64,000 nt of DNA from Candidatus Dechloromonas phosphorivorans. Its GTDB lineage: Bacteria > Pseudomonadota > Gammaproteobacteria > Burkholderiales > Rhodocyclaceae. Made by a program: the position numbers and the translations under genes. The stretch is taken from contig JADKIP010000012.1 in assembly GCA_016721185.1 (NCBI GenBank), forward strand, positions 558,001 to 622,000, written 5' to 3'. Positions 17,042-25,818 of this stretch are shown piece after piece; the stretch's first letter is position 1, and every line of letters starts with the position of its first letter. The notes beneath the pieces are model-generated. The model ran no database searches. It saw only the letters and a list, made by a program, of their open reading frames with translations, and was not told the origin of the DNA.

Positions 17042-19519
17042 ATGAATGAAGAAATCATCCCCCAAGACGTCGATCAGGCTTACGGCGAATCCAGCATCCA
17101 GATCCTCGAAGGCCTGGAGGCTGTACGCAAACGTCCAGGCATGTACATCGGGGATACCTCCGATGGCACTGGCCTGCACCATCTGGTTTTCGAGGTGGTC
17201 GACAACTCTATCGACGAGGCCCTGGCGGGTCATTGTGACGACATCGTCGTCACCATTCATATCGATAATTCGATCAGCGTCACCGACAACGGCCGGGGTA
17301 TCCCGACCGGCGTCAAAATGGATGACAAGCACGAGCCGAAGCGAACAGCGGCTGAAATTGCACTGACTGAATTACACGCTGGCGGCAAATTCAACCAGAA
17401 TTCCTACAAGGTTTCGGGTGGTTTGCACGGCGTTGGTGTCTCCTGCGTCAATGCTTTGTCGAAGTGGCTGCGTCTGACCATTCGTCGTGATGGCAAAAAG
17501 CGTCAAATGGAATTTTGCCGTGGTCACGCGGTAGATCGTTTGATCGAAGTGATCGATGGCGTCGAGGTCTCGCCGCTCAAGATCATGGGTGATACCGAGA
17601 AGCGCGGCACTGAAGTTCACTTCCTCGCCGACGAGGAAATTTTTGAACATATCGAATTTCACTATGAAATTCTTGCCAAGCGTCTGCGTGAATTGTCCTT
17701 CCTCAACAACGGTGTGCGCATTCGCCTGATTGATCAGCGTACCGGCAAGGAAGAAGATTTTGCTTTTGCCGGCGGCGTCACGAGCTTTGTTGAGTACATC
17801 AATCGCTCCAAAACGGTTCTTCACCCAACTATTTTTTATTCGGCGGGTGAAGCCAAGGTTGGCGATACCGGGGTGACGATTGGCGTTGAAGTGGCGATGC
17901 AGTGGAACGATTCCTATCAGGAACAGGTGCTCTGCTTCACCAACAATATTCCGCAATCCGATGGCGGTACGCACCTGACCGGCCTGCGCGCGGCGATGAC
18001 GCGGGTTATCAACAAGTACATCGACGAGCACGAGATCGCCAAGAAAGCCAAGGTCGAAATCGCCGGTGACGACATGCGCGAAGGTCTGGTTTGCGTCTTG
18101 TCGGTCAAGATGCCCGATCCCAAGTTTGCTTCGCAGACCAAAATGAAACTGGTCTCTTCCGAAGCCCGTCCGGCAGTGGAAGAAGTGGTCGCCCAAAAGC
18201 TGACCGACTTCCTGCAGGAACGTCCGGTTGACGCCAAAATCATTACCGGCAAGATTGTTGAAGCTTCCCGTGCTCGGGAAGCGGCGCGTCGTGCCCGTGA
18301 GTTAACCCGCCGTAAAGGCGTGTTGGATGGCATTGGTCTGCCGGGCAAACTCGCTGACTGCCAGGAAAAGGATCCGGCGCTGTGCGAGATGTACATCGTC
18401 GAGGGCGATTCCGCCGGCGGCTCTGCCAAACAAGGTCGTGATCGCAAATTTCAGGCCATTCTGCCGCTGCGCGGCAAGGTGCTGAACGTCGAGAAAGCCC
18501 GTTTCGACAAGTTGATTTCCAGCGAGCAGATCGTCACGTTGATCACTGCCCTCGGCACTGGCATCGGCAAAGACGAATTCAAGATCGAAAAACTGCGTTA
18601 TCACCGCATCATCATCATGACTGACGCGGACGTGGACGGCGCGCACATCCGTACCCTGCTGCTGACGCTGCTCTATCGCCAGATGCCGGAGCTGATCGAG
18701 CGCGGCTACGTGTATATCGCCCAGCCGCCGCTCTACAAGGTCAAGCACGGCAAGACCGAGCGTTACCTGAAGGACGATCAGGAATATCACCAGTTTCTGC
18801 TACGCATGGCGATGGACGATGCCAGCCTGCTGCCGCGCGCCGGTAGCGAGCCGATTACCGGTTCGGCACTCGAAGAATTAGCCCGTTCCTGGCTGTTGAC
18901 CGAAGCTGTTATCGAACGCATCACCCATCTGGTTGATCCCGTCGTCCTCAAGGCACTGGTTCAGCACAATGTGACGCTGGATTTAAGCGCCGAAGAAACC
19001 ACCCAGGCGAGTGCCGATCGGTTAACCAAATACCTGGCAGCCGGCATTCGCGTGGTGCCGCGTTATGACGATATTCAGGAACGCTGGACCCTGCGTATCG
19101 AAAAGATGCACCACGGCAATCTGAGAGTGGGGTTGATCGACGAGGACCTGTTGCTTTCCGGTGATTTCATGCAACTGCGGCGCACGGCAGAAACACTGGC
19201 TGACCTGTTTGGTGCCGGTGCTTACATGATGCGCGGCGAGAAAAAGCAGGTGGTCAGCAACTTTGGCGATGCCATGAAGTGGCTGCTCAATGAAGTTGAA
19301 CGCGGCATCAGCAAGCAGCGCTACAAAGGCTTGGGCGAAATGAACCCCTCGCAGTTGTGGGAAACAACGATGGACCCGAAAGTCCGTCGCCTGCTGCGTG
19401 TCCAGATCGACGACGCGATTGCCGCTGATGAAATTTTCACGACATTAATGGGCGAGCTGGTCGAACCCCGCCGCGCGTTTATTGAAAATAATGCCTTGAA
19501 TGCGCGTATCGATATTTGA
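17042..19519 (+). CDS. gyrB: DNA gyrase subunit B
   Basis: An 825-residue type IIA topoisomerase subunit. The ATPase domain has YGESSIQILEGLEAVRKRPG and GGLHGVGVSCVNALS. The TOPRIM domain has EGDSAGGSAKQGRDR and the metal-binding DADVDGAHI. The C-terminal QRYKGLGEMNPSQLWETTMD is diagnostic. With GyrA it introduces negative supercoils. A longer reading in this frame runs back into dnaN, but the protein begins MNEEIIPQDVDQAYGESS at the ATG at 17042. A strong terminator follows. Confidence 0.97.
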   Translation: MNEEIIPQDVDQAYGESSIQILEGLEAVRKRPGMYIGDTSDGTGLHHLVFEVVDNSIDEALAGHCDDIVVTIHIDNSISVTDNGRGIPTGVKMDDKHEPKRTAAEIALTELHAGGKFNQNSYKVSGGLHGVGVSCVNALSKWLRLTIRRDGKKRQMEFCRGHAVDRLIEVIDGVEVSPLKIMGDTEKRGTEVHFLADEEIFEHIEFHYEILAKRLRELSFLNNGVRIRLIDQRTGKEEDFAFAGGVTSFVEYINRSKTVLHPTIFYSAGEAKVGDTGVTIGVEVAMQWNDSYQEQVLCFTNNIPQSDGGTHLTGLRAAMTRVINKYIDEHEIAKKAKVEIAGDDMREGLVCVLSVKMPDPKFASQTKMKLVSSEARPAVEEVVAQKLTDFLQERPVDAKIITGKIVEASRAREAARRARELTRRKGVLDGIGLPGKLADCQEKDPALCEMYIVEGDSAGGSAKQGRDRKFQAILPLRGKVLNVEKARFDKLISSEQIVTLITALGTGIGKDEFKIEKLRYHRIIIMTDADVDGAHIRTLLLTLLYRQMPELIERGYVYIAQPPLYKVKHGKTERYLKDDQEYHQFLLRMAMDDASLLPRAGSEPITGSALEELARSWLLTEAVIERITHLVDPVVLKALVQHNVTLDLSAEETTQASADRLTKYLAAGIRVVPRYDDIQERWTLRIEKMHHGNLRVGLIDEDLLLSGDFMQLRRTAETLADLFGAGAYMMRGEKKQVVSNFGDAMKWLLNEVERGISKQRYKGLGEMNPSQLWETTMDPKVRRLLRVQIDDAIAADEIFTTLMGELVEPRRAFIENNALNARIDI

Positions 19520-19561
19520 TACAAACTGTCGCTTCCAGCCTGAGTCTGGATTTCGTTGGAT

Positions 19562-19592
19562 AAAAAGGCCGATTTTTTGATCGGCCTTTTTT
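19562..19592 (+). terminator. Rho-independent terminator of gyrB
   Basis: A 12-bp stem (AAAAAGGCCGAT paired with ATCGGCCTTTTT) with a six-base loop and a T run, 40 bases past the gyrB stop. The A/T ends make it potentially bidirectional, so it could also serve the converging eptA-like gene. Confidence 0.85.
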
Positions 19593-19724
19593 GATTGGCA
19601 TGTATTTAACTGTGATGATCAAGAGTCTAACTTTCGTTAGTTGAGTCACAAATTGATCTTGCGTTGGTTTTAGACAGAGATGTCTAAGGAGGATTGTCTC
19701 CGTGTTCTGATTGCCCCGGCTGAG

Positions 19725-21341
19725 TTACTCCGCTGTCCTGCAGCAGTGAAGGATATCGAGTTCAGGACGATAGAGCGTGGTCTTGATTTCCATGAAGCCA
19801 AGGACCGTGTGCGGCAGATTGTCGTGCGTAAAGCGGTGGTGACGGTTCTTCTGCAGGGATGGCATATCGGCATCATGGAAGGCGCTGCCAAGCCAGATGA
19901 CGGCGGGTACATGCAACTGGGTATCAGGTGCGATGGCTGGCGGCAAGCCGTGCAGATAGACCCCTTTTTCACCGAGTGATTCGCCATGGTCGCTGAGGTA
20001 GAAGAGTGCTGTTTCGAAGTGCTCGTCGTTTCGCTTGAGCAAGTCGATGGTTTTGCCGAGGAAATCATCGGTATAAAGAATGGCGTTGTCGTAGGCGTTG
20101 CCTATTTCTTCACTGCTGCACTGGCTGAGGTCGTTACTTTTGCAGGCGGGGCGGAATTTCTCGAAGTTCGGCGGGTAGCGTTTGTAATAGGCCGGGCCGT
20201 GATTGCCCATCTGGTGCAGGACGATGAAGATGTCGCCGGTCGGGTGGCTGTCGATGTAATCCTGCAGCTTGATCAGCATGCCTTCGTCGCGACATTCCTC
20301 GTCGCATAGCGGGTTGACTGCGGGCGACCGCATGTTCTGGTAGGGCACCCGAATGGCGACCCCTTTCGAGTCTGAATTGTTGTCCAGCCAGATGACGTTG
20401 ACCCCGGCATGGGCTAGGACATCGAGCAGGTTTTCCTGGCTCCCGGCTGATTTCAAGTCGAAATTTTCCGCGCCAGTCATCGAGAACATGCACGGCACCG
20501 AGATTGCCGTTGATGTGCCGCAAGCCCAGTAGTTGGAAAAGCTGACCGCTTTCGCCGCCTGCAGTTGCGGTGTGGTTTCGCGGCTGTAGCCGTTCATTGA
20601 AAAGCGGTCAGCGCGCGCTGTTTCGCCAACCACGACAACGATCAGTTCACGGGTATGGTCGGTGCTCGGAATTTTCGCATCGGCCCCCATCACGGCCAGC
20701 GCTCCGGTGGGCTTGGTCGCGAGGGTTTGATTGGCGTATTTGAAGGCTGAATAGATGAAATAGGACGGATTGGCGTAGCTGCGTAATGACTTGTGTTCGC
20801 GCAGGAAGGAGGCGTAGAAACTGCTGAATGTCATGACGAGGACAGCGATGATAGCCAGCAGCAGGCCGATCAAGCCGATGCGGGAAAGCAGTTCAGGCCG
20901 CCAACCTCGCCAGCGGAGCGGGGTTTTCGCAATGAGGGCAGCGGGCAGAACGCCGAGCAACAGCACGTAGATCAGGAGCTTGCCGGTGATCAGGTCGCGC
21001 GTCTCGGCGGCATTGGTCTGAGCTGCGTTTTGCAGCATTTCGTCACTGATGACGATGCCGTAGCTATCCATGAAGTAGGCAGCCAGGGAGGAAAGCAGCA
21101 AGAGGCCGATCAGGACCGGCTTGGTGGTGCGTGCGAAGCTGAACAAGGCAAAAATCAGGGCGTTGATCGCAACAAACGACAGCGCCAGGGAAGCCAGATA
21201 AGGCGCTTTATAGCTGAACAGCGGGTAGGTGTTCAGGATGTTGGCAAAGAAAGTCAGATTGCAGCTGGCCGAGATAAACAGGGCGACCAGCAGGATCAGC
21301 GTATTGCTGCTCAAGCCGTTTGTAGGCAAGCGGAATTTCAT
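19725..21341 (-). CDS. Lipid A phosphoethanolamine transferase (EptA family)
   Basis: A 538-residue inner-membrane enzyme with five predicted N-terminal helices (residues about 15-195) and a periplasmic sulfatase-fold domain. The metal/active-site elements VVVGETARADRFSMNGYSRE, the nucleophile region CGTSTAISVPCMFS and SDHGESLGEKG are all present, plus paired cysteines typical of EptA/MCR enzymes. It transfers phosphoethanolamine from phosphatidylethanolamine to lipid A, reducing binding of cationic peptides. It stands alone, convergent with gyrB. A target other than lipid A, such as core sugars, is possible. Confidence 0.85.
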   Translation of the reverse strand: MKFRLPTNGLSSNTLILLVALFISASCNLTFFANILNTYPLFSYKAPYLASLALSFVAINALIFALFSFARTTKPVLIGLLLLSSLAAYFMDSYGIVISDEMLQNAAQTNAAETRDLITGKLLIYVLLLGVLPAALIAKTPLRWRGWRPELLSRIGLIGLLLAIIAVLVMTFSSFYASFLREHKSLRSYANPSYFIYSAFKYANQTLATKPTGALAVMGADAKIPSTDHTRELIVVVVGETARADRFSMNGYSRETTPQLQAAKAVSFSNYWACGTSTAISVPCMFSMTGAENFDLKSAGSQENLLDVLAHAGVNVIWLDNNSDSKGVAIRVPYQNMRSPAVNPLCDEECRDEGMLIKLQDYIDSHPTGDIFIVLHQMGNHGPAYYKRYPPNFEKFRPACKSNDLSQCSSEEIGNAYDNAILYTDDFLGKTIDLLKRNDEHFETALFYLSDHGESLGEKGVYLHGLPPAIAPDTQLHVPAVIWLGSAFHDADMPSLQKNRHHRFTHDNLPHTVLGFMEIKTTLYRPELDILHCCRTAE

Positions 21342-21427
21342 TGAAGCCAGTCGTTATCAGTGATCAACAAGTATCTGTTCACGAGATTAAGCGAACGTTA
21401 AGTGGTGGAAATATGCTTGATTTGATC

Positions 21428-21439
21428 GTCGACCGCAGC
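21428..21439 (+). repeat. GTYGACCGYAGC motif copy (intergenic)
   Basis: Plus-strand copy GTCGACCGCAGC followed by ATTC, in the 111-bp gap between the eptA-like and sbtA-like genes, so not explained by coding. Confidence 0.75.
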
Positions 21440-21452
21440 ATTCCGCCGCTGG

Positions 21453-22385
21453 CTATCTCAACTGCAGGGCTGCCCAGTGATAGAGCGGTATGCCGATCAG
21501 CAAATTGAACGGGAAGGTGATCCCCAGCGCCGCGCCGACCGAGAGTGCCGGGTTGGCCTCCGGGACGGCGATGCGCATTGCTGCGGGGGCGGCAATGTAG
21601 GAGGCGCTGGCGTAGAGCGTGGCGAGAAGCACGGTGCCGCCGAGCGATAGATCAATGAAGCGGGCGGTGAGGATGCCCAGCAGGCCGGCGCAGAGCGGCA
21701 TGACGATGGCGAAGCTGAGGAGAAACGGCCCGGCGCGCCGTAGGTCGCCCAGACGGCTGGCGGCGACCAGGCCCATTTCGAGCAGGAAGATGGCCAGCAA
21801 GCCTTTGAAAAGATCGAAAAACAGCCGGTCGAGTGGCTTGATGCCTTCGTGCCCGGCGACCCAGCCGATGACCAGACCACCGATCAATAAAAGTATGCTT
21901 TTGCCTGAAACCACTTCATGCAGCAGATGCCCCCAGGCGGTATTGCCTTTGCCGTAGCGGGCCAGGGCTACGCCGATCATCAAGGCCGGAAATTCGAGCA
22001 GGACAAGAAAAACGATCATGTAGCCTTCGGCTGGCTCATCGATGCCTGCCAGAAAAGTGCCGGCCACCACAAAGGTGACGACACTGACCGAGCCGTAATG
22101 GGCGGCGATGGAGGCGGCATCGGCCCGCGGCAGTCCGCCGAGGCGGCGCAGAATGGGGAAGGCGGCGAGTGGAATCAGGGTGGCAATCGCCACCACCCAG
22201 AGGGCCGGGCCGATAAATTCGTGAAGCGGGTAGCGCGCCAGTTCAACGCCGCCCTTCAGACCGATGGCGAGCAACAAAAAAATACTGATTGACTCGTAGA
22301 GAACGCCGGGGATTTTCAAATCTGAACGGATGACACCGGCAAACAGCCCGAGCAGGAAAAAAAGGATGACGGGCTCGAAGGGCAT
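21453..22385 (-). CDS. SbtA-type sodium-dependent bicarbonate permease
   Basis: A 310-residue protein with about ten transmembrane helices in two inverted halves, matching the SbtA (DUF897) family: LFAGVIRSDLKIPGVLYESISIFLLLAIGLKGG near the start, AAHYGSVSVVTF and the paired ASASYIAAPAAMRIAVPEA near the end. SbtA of cyanobacteria imports bicarbonate with sodium. No SbtB (PII-like) partner is seen beside it. A TerB-like gene and a divergent LysR gene next to it suggest regulated inorganic-carbon supply, which is inference. Confidence 0.85.
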   Translation of the reverse strand: MPFEPVILFFLLGLFAGVIRSDLKIPGVLYESISIFLLLAIGLKGGVELARYPLHEFIGPALWVVAIATLIPLAAFPILRRLGGLPRADAASIAAHYGSVSVVTFVVAGTFLAGIDEPAEGYMIVFLVLLEFPALMIGVALARYGKGNTAWGHLLHEVVSGKSILLLIGGLVIGWVAGHEGIKPLDRLFFDLFKGLLAIFLLEMGLVAASRLGDLRRAGPFLLSFAIVMPLCAGLLGILTARFIDLSLGGTVLLATLYASASYIAAPAAMRIAVPEANPALSVGAALGITFPFNLLIGIPLYHWAALQLR

Positions 22386-22417
22386 TTTATTGATCCGTTA
22401 ATTTTGTAAAGCGCTGA

Positions 22418-22448
22418 CGACGGCCGGTGGTCGTGCCACCGGCCGTCG
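22418..22448. repeat. 13-bp perfect hairpin between the TerB-like and sbtA-like genes
   Basis: CGGCCGGTGG and CCACCGGCCG flank a five-base loop; the stem extends to 13 pairs. It lies downstream of the TerB-like gene and upstream of the permease gene on the minus strand. No T run follows, so it may be an mRNA-stability or attenuation structure rather than a simple terminator. Confidence 0.6.
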
Positions 22449-22453
22449 GTTGA

Positions 22454-22894
22454 TTAAAGCCGGGCGACGCGTCTGACCTGCGGAATGGGGGTATGCGCTG
22501 TTCGCAGCAGGTCCAGATCCCAGCGTTGCATGGCCTTAGAGACAATGATTGCCTCGCTGCCGGCCAGGCGCCCGTCGGCGTTCACGATATCGAGCATCGA
22601 GCGCAGCACTTTCTCCTGCAGCAGCGGGTCGTGAATGTCACCGAGCAACTGCTCGATGGCTTCAGGCGAGAGTTCAAGATGGCCGGATTTGGTGCTTTCA
22701 GCGACGCTGAACACGTCTTCGCAGAACTCCTGAATCACTTTGTCAAAGTGAAAGTCATCAAGCCCGACACGTTTGGCAATGTCGTGGCTTTGCAGGGTTC
22801 TCAGTTCGCTGAGGTCGATGGCGCCGTCAGCCAACAGGGCGAGCGCAAGAATCCGGGCGCTGGCTTCCGGGCTGTCCGTGGTGTAGTGACGCAT
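22454..22894 (-). CDS. TerB-like hypothetical protein
   Basis: A 146-residue helical protein with two TerB-type acidic repeats: ILALALLADGAIDLSELRTL near residues 15-34 and MLDIVNADGRLAGSEAIIVSKA near 101-122, the xADGxxxxxE pattern that binds divalent ions in TerB domains. A GGAG ribosome-binding sequence lies eight bases before the ATG. Function is unknown. It is separated from the downstream permease gene by 68 bp containing a hairpin and is probably in the same unit. Confidence 0.7.
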   Translation of the reverse strand: MRHYTTDSPEASARILALALLADGAIDLSELRTLQSHDIAKRVGLDDFHFDKVIQEFCEDVFSVAESTKSGHLELSPEAIEQLLGDIHDPLLQEKVLRSMLDIVNADGRLAGSEAIIVSKAMQRWDLDLLRTAHTPIPQVRRVARL

Positions 22895-22984
22895 GATGCT
22901 GCTCCTTCAAGGTATTCAGATTGATCAGGTGGCTCCCGAACGCCGGGGCAACTTCACTATCGTGGCGAACGCGCATAAAATCCA

Positions 22985-23004
22985 ATTAACAATTTTGCGT
23001 TAAT
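22985..23004. promoter_or_regulatory. Likely LysR-type operator
   Basis: ATTAAC and GTTAAT form a 6-bp inverted repeat separated by eight bases, fitting the T-N11-A rule and the TTA-N7/8-TAA form bound by CbbR-like regulators. It sits just before the LysR start and between the divergent genes. Confidence 0.55.
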
Positions 23005-23021
23005 CATTTGTCTGGACTTAT

Positions 23022-23945
23022 ATGCCGCGTCGCCGTATTACCTTTCGTCAGCTCGAAACCTTTGCCGCCGTGGCGCGTCTGGGCAGTTTTACGCGCGCGG
23101 CTGAGGCCTTGCATTTGACCCAACCAGCGGTATCGATCCAGATTCGCCAGATCGCCGACACCATCGGGCTGCCCCTCTTCGAGCAAATTGGCCGAGAAAT
23201 CGTGTTGACCGCAGCCGGCGACGAATTGCTGGCCACCGTGCGTACGCTGGATGACGTGTGGAATCGTTTCGAGTCGGCAATTGATGCTCTGAAAGGCATG
23301 AAGCGAGGCCGCCTGCGGGTGGCGCTGGTGACCACGGCTAAGTATTTCTTGCCGCGCATGCTGGGGGCGTTTTGCCAGCGTTATCCGGAGATCGATATTG
23401 AACTGGAGATCGCCAACCGGGAGAAAATCGTCCAGCGCCTGCGCGGCAATCAGGATGATCTCTACATCATGTCCTATCCGCCGGATGACCTCGATATCGT
23501 CACCCACCCTTTTCTCGATAACGAGCACGTGGTGATCGCCCCAGCGACGCACTGGGCGGTTGGTCAGACGGTGACGTTGGCGGCGCTGGCAGCAGAGCCA
23601 TTCCTCCTTCGCGAATTGGGTTCCGGGTCGCGCCACGCCATTGATCAACACACCGCGGCCAGCGGTATTCAGTTGAAGGTGCGCCTTTCGCTGGCGAGCA
23701 ATGAGGCAATTCGGGAGCTGGTGGCGAGCGGCATGGGCTTGGCGGTGCTGTCACGCCATGCCCTGGGCGACAAGCTGGGCGCTGAAGGGCTAGCCGTGCT
23801 TGAGGTGGCGGGTTTCCCGCTCAAATGGCCGTGGAGCGTGGTGCATTTGCGCAGCAAGTTGCTCTCCCTGCCGGCGCAAAGCTTTCTCGCAGCACTGCTG
23901 CATGGCGATACCCCTTTGCCGCCTGATGTTAATTTAACAAAGTAG
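23022..23945 (+). CDS. LysR-family transcriptional regulator, CbbR/CmpR-like
   Basis: A 307-residue regulator. The winged helix-turn-helix is at residues 7-66 (FRQLETFAAVARLGSFTRAAEALHLTQPAVS). The effector-binding domain has two halves, with the segment GRLRVALVTTAKYFLPRMLGAFCQRYP typical of the CbbR/CmpR branch that senses carbon or redox metabolites. Divergence from the TerB-sbtA pair and the inverted repeat between them imply direct control of bicarbonate uptake. A second inverted repeat, GTTAATTTAAC, overlaps its own 3' end. Confidence 0.85.
   Translation: MPRRRITFRQLETFAAVARLGSFTRAAEALHLTQPAVSIQIRQIADTIGLPLFEQIGREIVLTAAGDELLATVRTLDDVWNRFESAIDALKGMKRGRLRVALVTTAKYFLPRMLGAFCQRYPEIDIELEIANREKIVQRLRGNQDDLYIMSYPPDDLDIVTHPFLDNEHVVIAPATHWAVGQTVTLAALAAEPFLLRELGSGSRHAIDQHTAASGIQLKVRLSLASNEAIRELVASGMGLAVLSRHALGDKLGAEGLAVLEVAGFPLKWPWSVVHLRSKLLSLPAQSFLAALLHGDTPLPPDVNLTK
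23204..23215 (+). repeat. GTYGACCGYAGC motif copy
   Basis: Plus-strand copy GTTGACCGCAGC in the LysR gene (reads VLTAAGD in the coding frame). Confidence 0.7.
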
Positions 23946-23995
23946 GGCACTTTTCATTTTCTTGTTTGTCTAGGACAAATAAGGAGGAAATGAAA

Positions 23996-24796
23996 ATGAC
24001 CCACAATTCGCCCGATACCCTGCCGCAAGCCGCTGTTTCCATCGAAGCAAGCCTGGCTGCCATCCGCCCGGTTGCTATCAGCGCCCCACTACGCTGGCTG
24101 GCGCTAGGCCTCGCCGATCTGAAAGCGGCACCAGCGGCCAGTCTGTTTTACGGAATTGTTTTCGCCCTGATGGGCTGGGCGATCGTTTTCTTTTACGGCA
24201 ACGCCTATTCGCTGACGGTTGCGCTGATGGGCGGCTTCATGCTGCTCGGCCCCGGCCTGGCGATGGGCCTCTACGCCCTCTCCCGCCAGCGCGAAGCGGG
24301 TGAAGTGCCGCGCCTGGCGCCGACGCTGACCATCTGGCGGGCCAACCTGTCCAATTTATCCATCTTTGCATTGGTCACCGGCGTGGTGTTTTTGATCTGG
24401 GCCCGCGCTTCGATGGTGGTTTTTGCGGTCTTCTACTCCAGCGGCTTGCCCACCGCGGCCGACTTCATGCGTGAGCTGCTGGCCTTTGAGAATGCAGAAT
24501 TCGTGATCGCCTATCTGGTGATCGGCAGCTGCTTTGCCAGCTTCATCTTTTCGATCAGCGTCGTTGCCGTGCCGTTGATGCTCGACCGCAATCAGGATGC
24601 GATTACCGCGATGTTGCTCAGCCTAGCCAGCGTCGCTCGGAACCCGTTGCCGATGCTGTTTTGGGCGCTGATTATTGTTACGTTGACCGGTATTGGATTT
24701 GCCACTGCCTTCATCGGTCTGGTCGTGACGATGCCGATTTTAGGGCACGCAACCTGGCACGCATATCGTGCGATGATCCCACCGAACGAGCGCTGA
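23996..24796 (+). CDS. DUF2189 domain membrane protein
   Basis: A 266-residue inner-membrane protein with about six helices and the DUF2189 pattern: GPGLAMGLYALSRQREAGE after the second helix and PLMLDRNQDAITAMLLSLASVARNP in the second half. An AAGGAGG sequence eight bases before the ATG at 23996 fixes the start. Function is not established; some relatives sit near cytochrome oxidase genes. It is 50 bases after the LysR gene on the same strand. Confidence 0.8.
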   Translation: MTHNSPDTLPQAAVSIEASLAAIRPVAISAPLRWLALGLADLKAAPAASLFYGIVFALMGWAIVFFYGNAYSLTVALMGGFMLLGPGLAMGLYALSRQREAGEVPRLAPTLTIWRANLSNLSIFALVTGVVFLIWARASMVVFAVFYSSGLPTAADFMRELLAFENAEFVIAYLVIGSCFASFIFSISVVAVPLMLDRNQDAITAMLLSLASVARNPLPMLFWALIIVTLTGIGFATAFIGLVVTMPILGHATWHAYRAMIPPNER

Positions 24797-24844
24797 GCCG
24801 CCGTGAAGCAGCCGTCAGTTTTAGCGATTGAGGGAGGTTGAAGA

Positions 24845-25297
24845 TTGATCACTGCAAAGTCTCACGTACTGGTCTTTCAAGACATCGAGCAGGTTTACCG
24901 CTTCGTGGCGCTGGATTTTGTCGCCAACTATCCCCGCTGGTCGCCCGAGGTGATTTCCCTCAAAGCACTATCGGACGGGCCGATCCAGCCGGGCTATCAG
25001 GCCAGCCAGGTCCGGGTCGATCAGGGGCACAAAACCGAATCGACTTTCGAGGTCGTCGAACTCATAGCGCACCAGCGAATTGTCTTCAAGGGTGTCACGG
25101 CGCCCTACTGTTCTACCTATGAATTCGACAACCTCAACGCCTCGACCCGGCTGAGTTTTACCTTTGATCTTTATGAGGTCGAGCCCCGCATGCGCCCATT
25201 CGAGAAGCTGATTCGGCTGGCCTTGCAGGAAGGCGTCAAACGCACCATGAAAAAATTGAAGCTACTGATCGAGAAGGAAATGCTGGATGACGATTAA
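24845..25297 (+). CDS. SRPBCC-fold (START-like) protein
   Basis: A 150-residue protein predicted to form a START/Bet v1-like cavity fold (polyketide cyclase/dehydrase superfamily): MITAKSHVLVFQDIEQVYRFVALDFVANYPRWSP at the N-terminus and a long C-terminal helix ending in KKLKLLIEKEM. The start is a TTG seven bases after GGGAGG. Members bind hydrophobic ligands; no specific ligand is known here. The LOV gene follows after 57 bases. Confidence 0.7.
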   Translation: MITAKSHVLVFQDIEQVYRFVALDFVANYPRWSPEVISLKALSDGPIQPGYQASQVRVDQGHKTESTFEVVELIAHQRIVFKGVTAPYCSTYEFDNLNASTRLSFTFDLYEVEPRMRPFEKLIRLALQEGVKRTMKKLKLLIEKEMLDDD

Positions 25298-25354
25298 ACG
25301 CCTGGCGGTGCCGACCACCGTTTTCAACAATCGAATTCCGCAGGAGGTACTGAC

Positions 25355-25807
25355 ATGTTCGTAACCGATAAAGATGGCGGCTTGATTCCTTTCGTGCTGA
25401 CCCAGATTCTCGATGCCTGCGTCAATGGGGTGACCTTGTCCGATCCCGATCTGCCCGATGCGCCGATTGTTTATGCCAACAAGGCTTTCGAGGATATTTC
25501 CGGTTACTCGCAGGAAGAAATTCTCGGGCGCAATTGTCGTTTCATGCAGGGCGAGGACCACGCGCAGCCGGGTTTGCAAACCATCCGCGAGGCGATGGCC
25601 AAACATGAGCCGTGCACGGTCACGCTGCGCAATTACCGCAAGAACAACGAACTGTTTTTTAACCGTTTATCGATCCGTCCGCTGGTCGACCGCGAAAACA
25701 ACGTTATTTACTACCTCGGTGTGCAGTACGACGTGACGCATCAGGTCAAGGCCAAGGAAGAAATCGACAAGCTTTATCTTTCGATTGATGGTCCGGGCGG
25801 CGCGTAG
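25355..25807 (+). CDS. Stand-alone LOV-domain blue-light sensor (short LOV protein)
   Basis: A 150-residue protein consisting of one LOV domain with short flanks. The photoadduct motif reads GRNCRFMQG near residues 58-66, with the reactive cysteine in place and Met replacing the usual Leu. It is followed by RNYRKNNELFFNRLSIRPL with the two flavin-binding asparagines, and the GVQYDVT glutamine near residue 124. An AGGAGG sequence precedes the ATG. No effector domain is attached, as in the short LOV proteins of Pseudomonas putida. Photochemistry should be intact; the output partner is unknown. Genes on either side encode an SRPBCC protein and a PNPOx-like protein. Confidence 0.85.
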   Translation: MFVTDKDGGLIPFVLTQILDACVNGVTLSDPDLPDAPIVYANKAFEDISGYSQEEILGRNCRFMQGEDHAQPGLQTIREAMAKHEPCTVTLRNYRKNNELFFNRLSIRPLVDRENNVIYYLGVQYDVTHQVKAKEEIDKLYLSIDGPGGA

Positions 25808-25818
25808 AAACTGACTGC

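Noticed and set aside
23521..23540. CACGTG in the LysR gene as a parS site
   Set aside because: Flanks do not fit the parS consensus.
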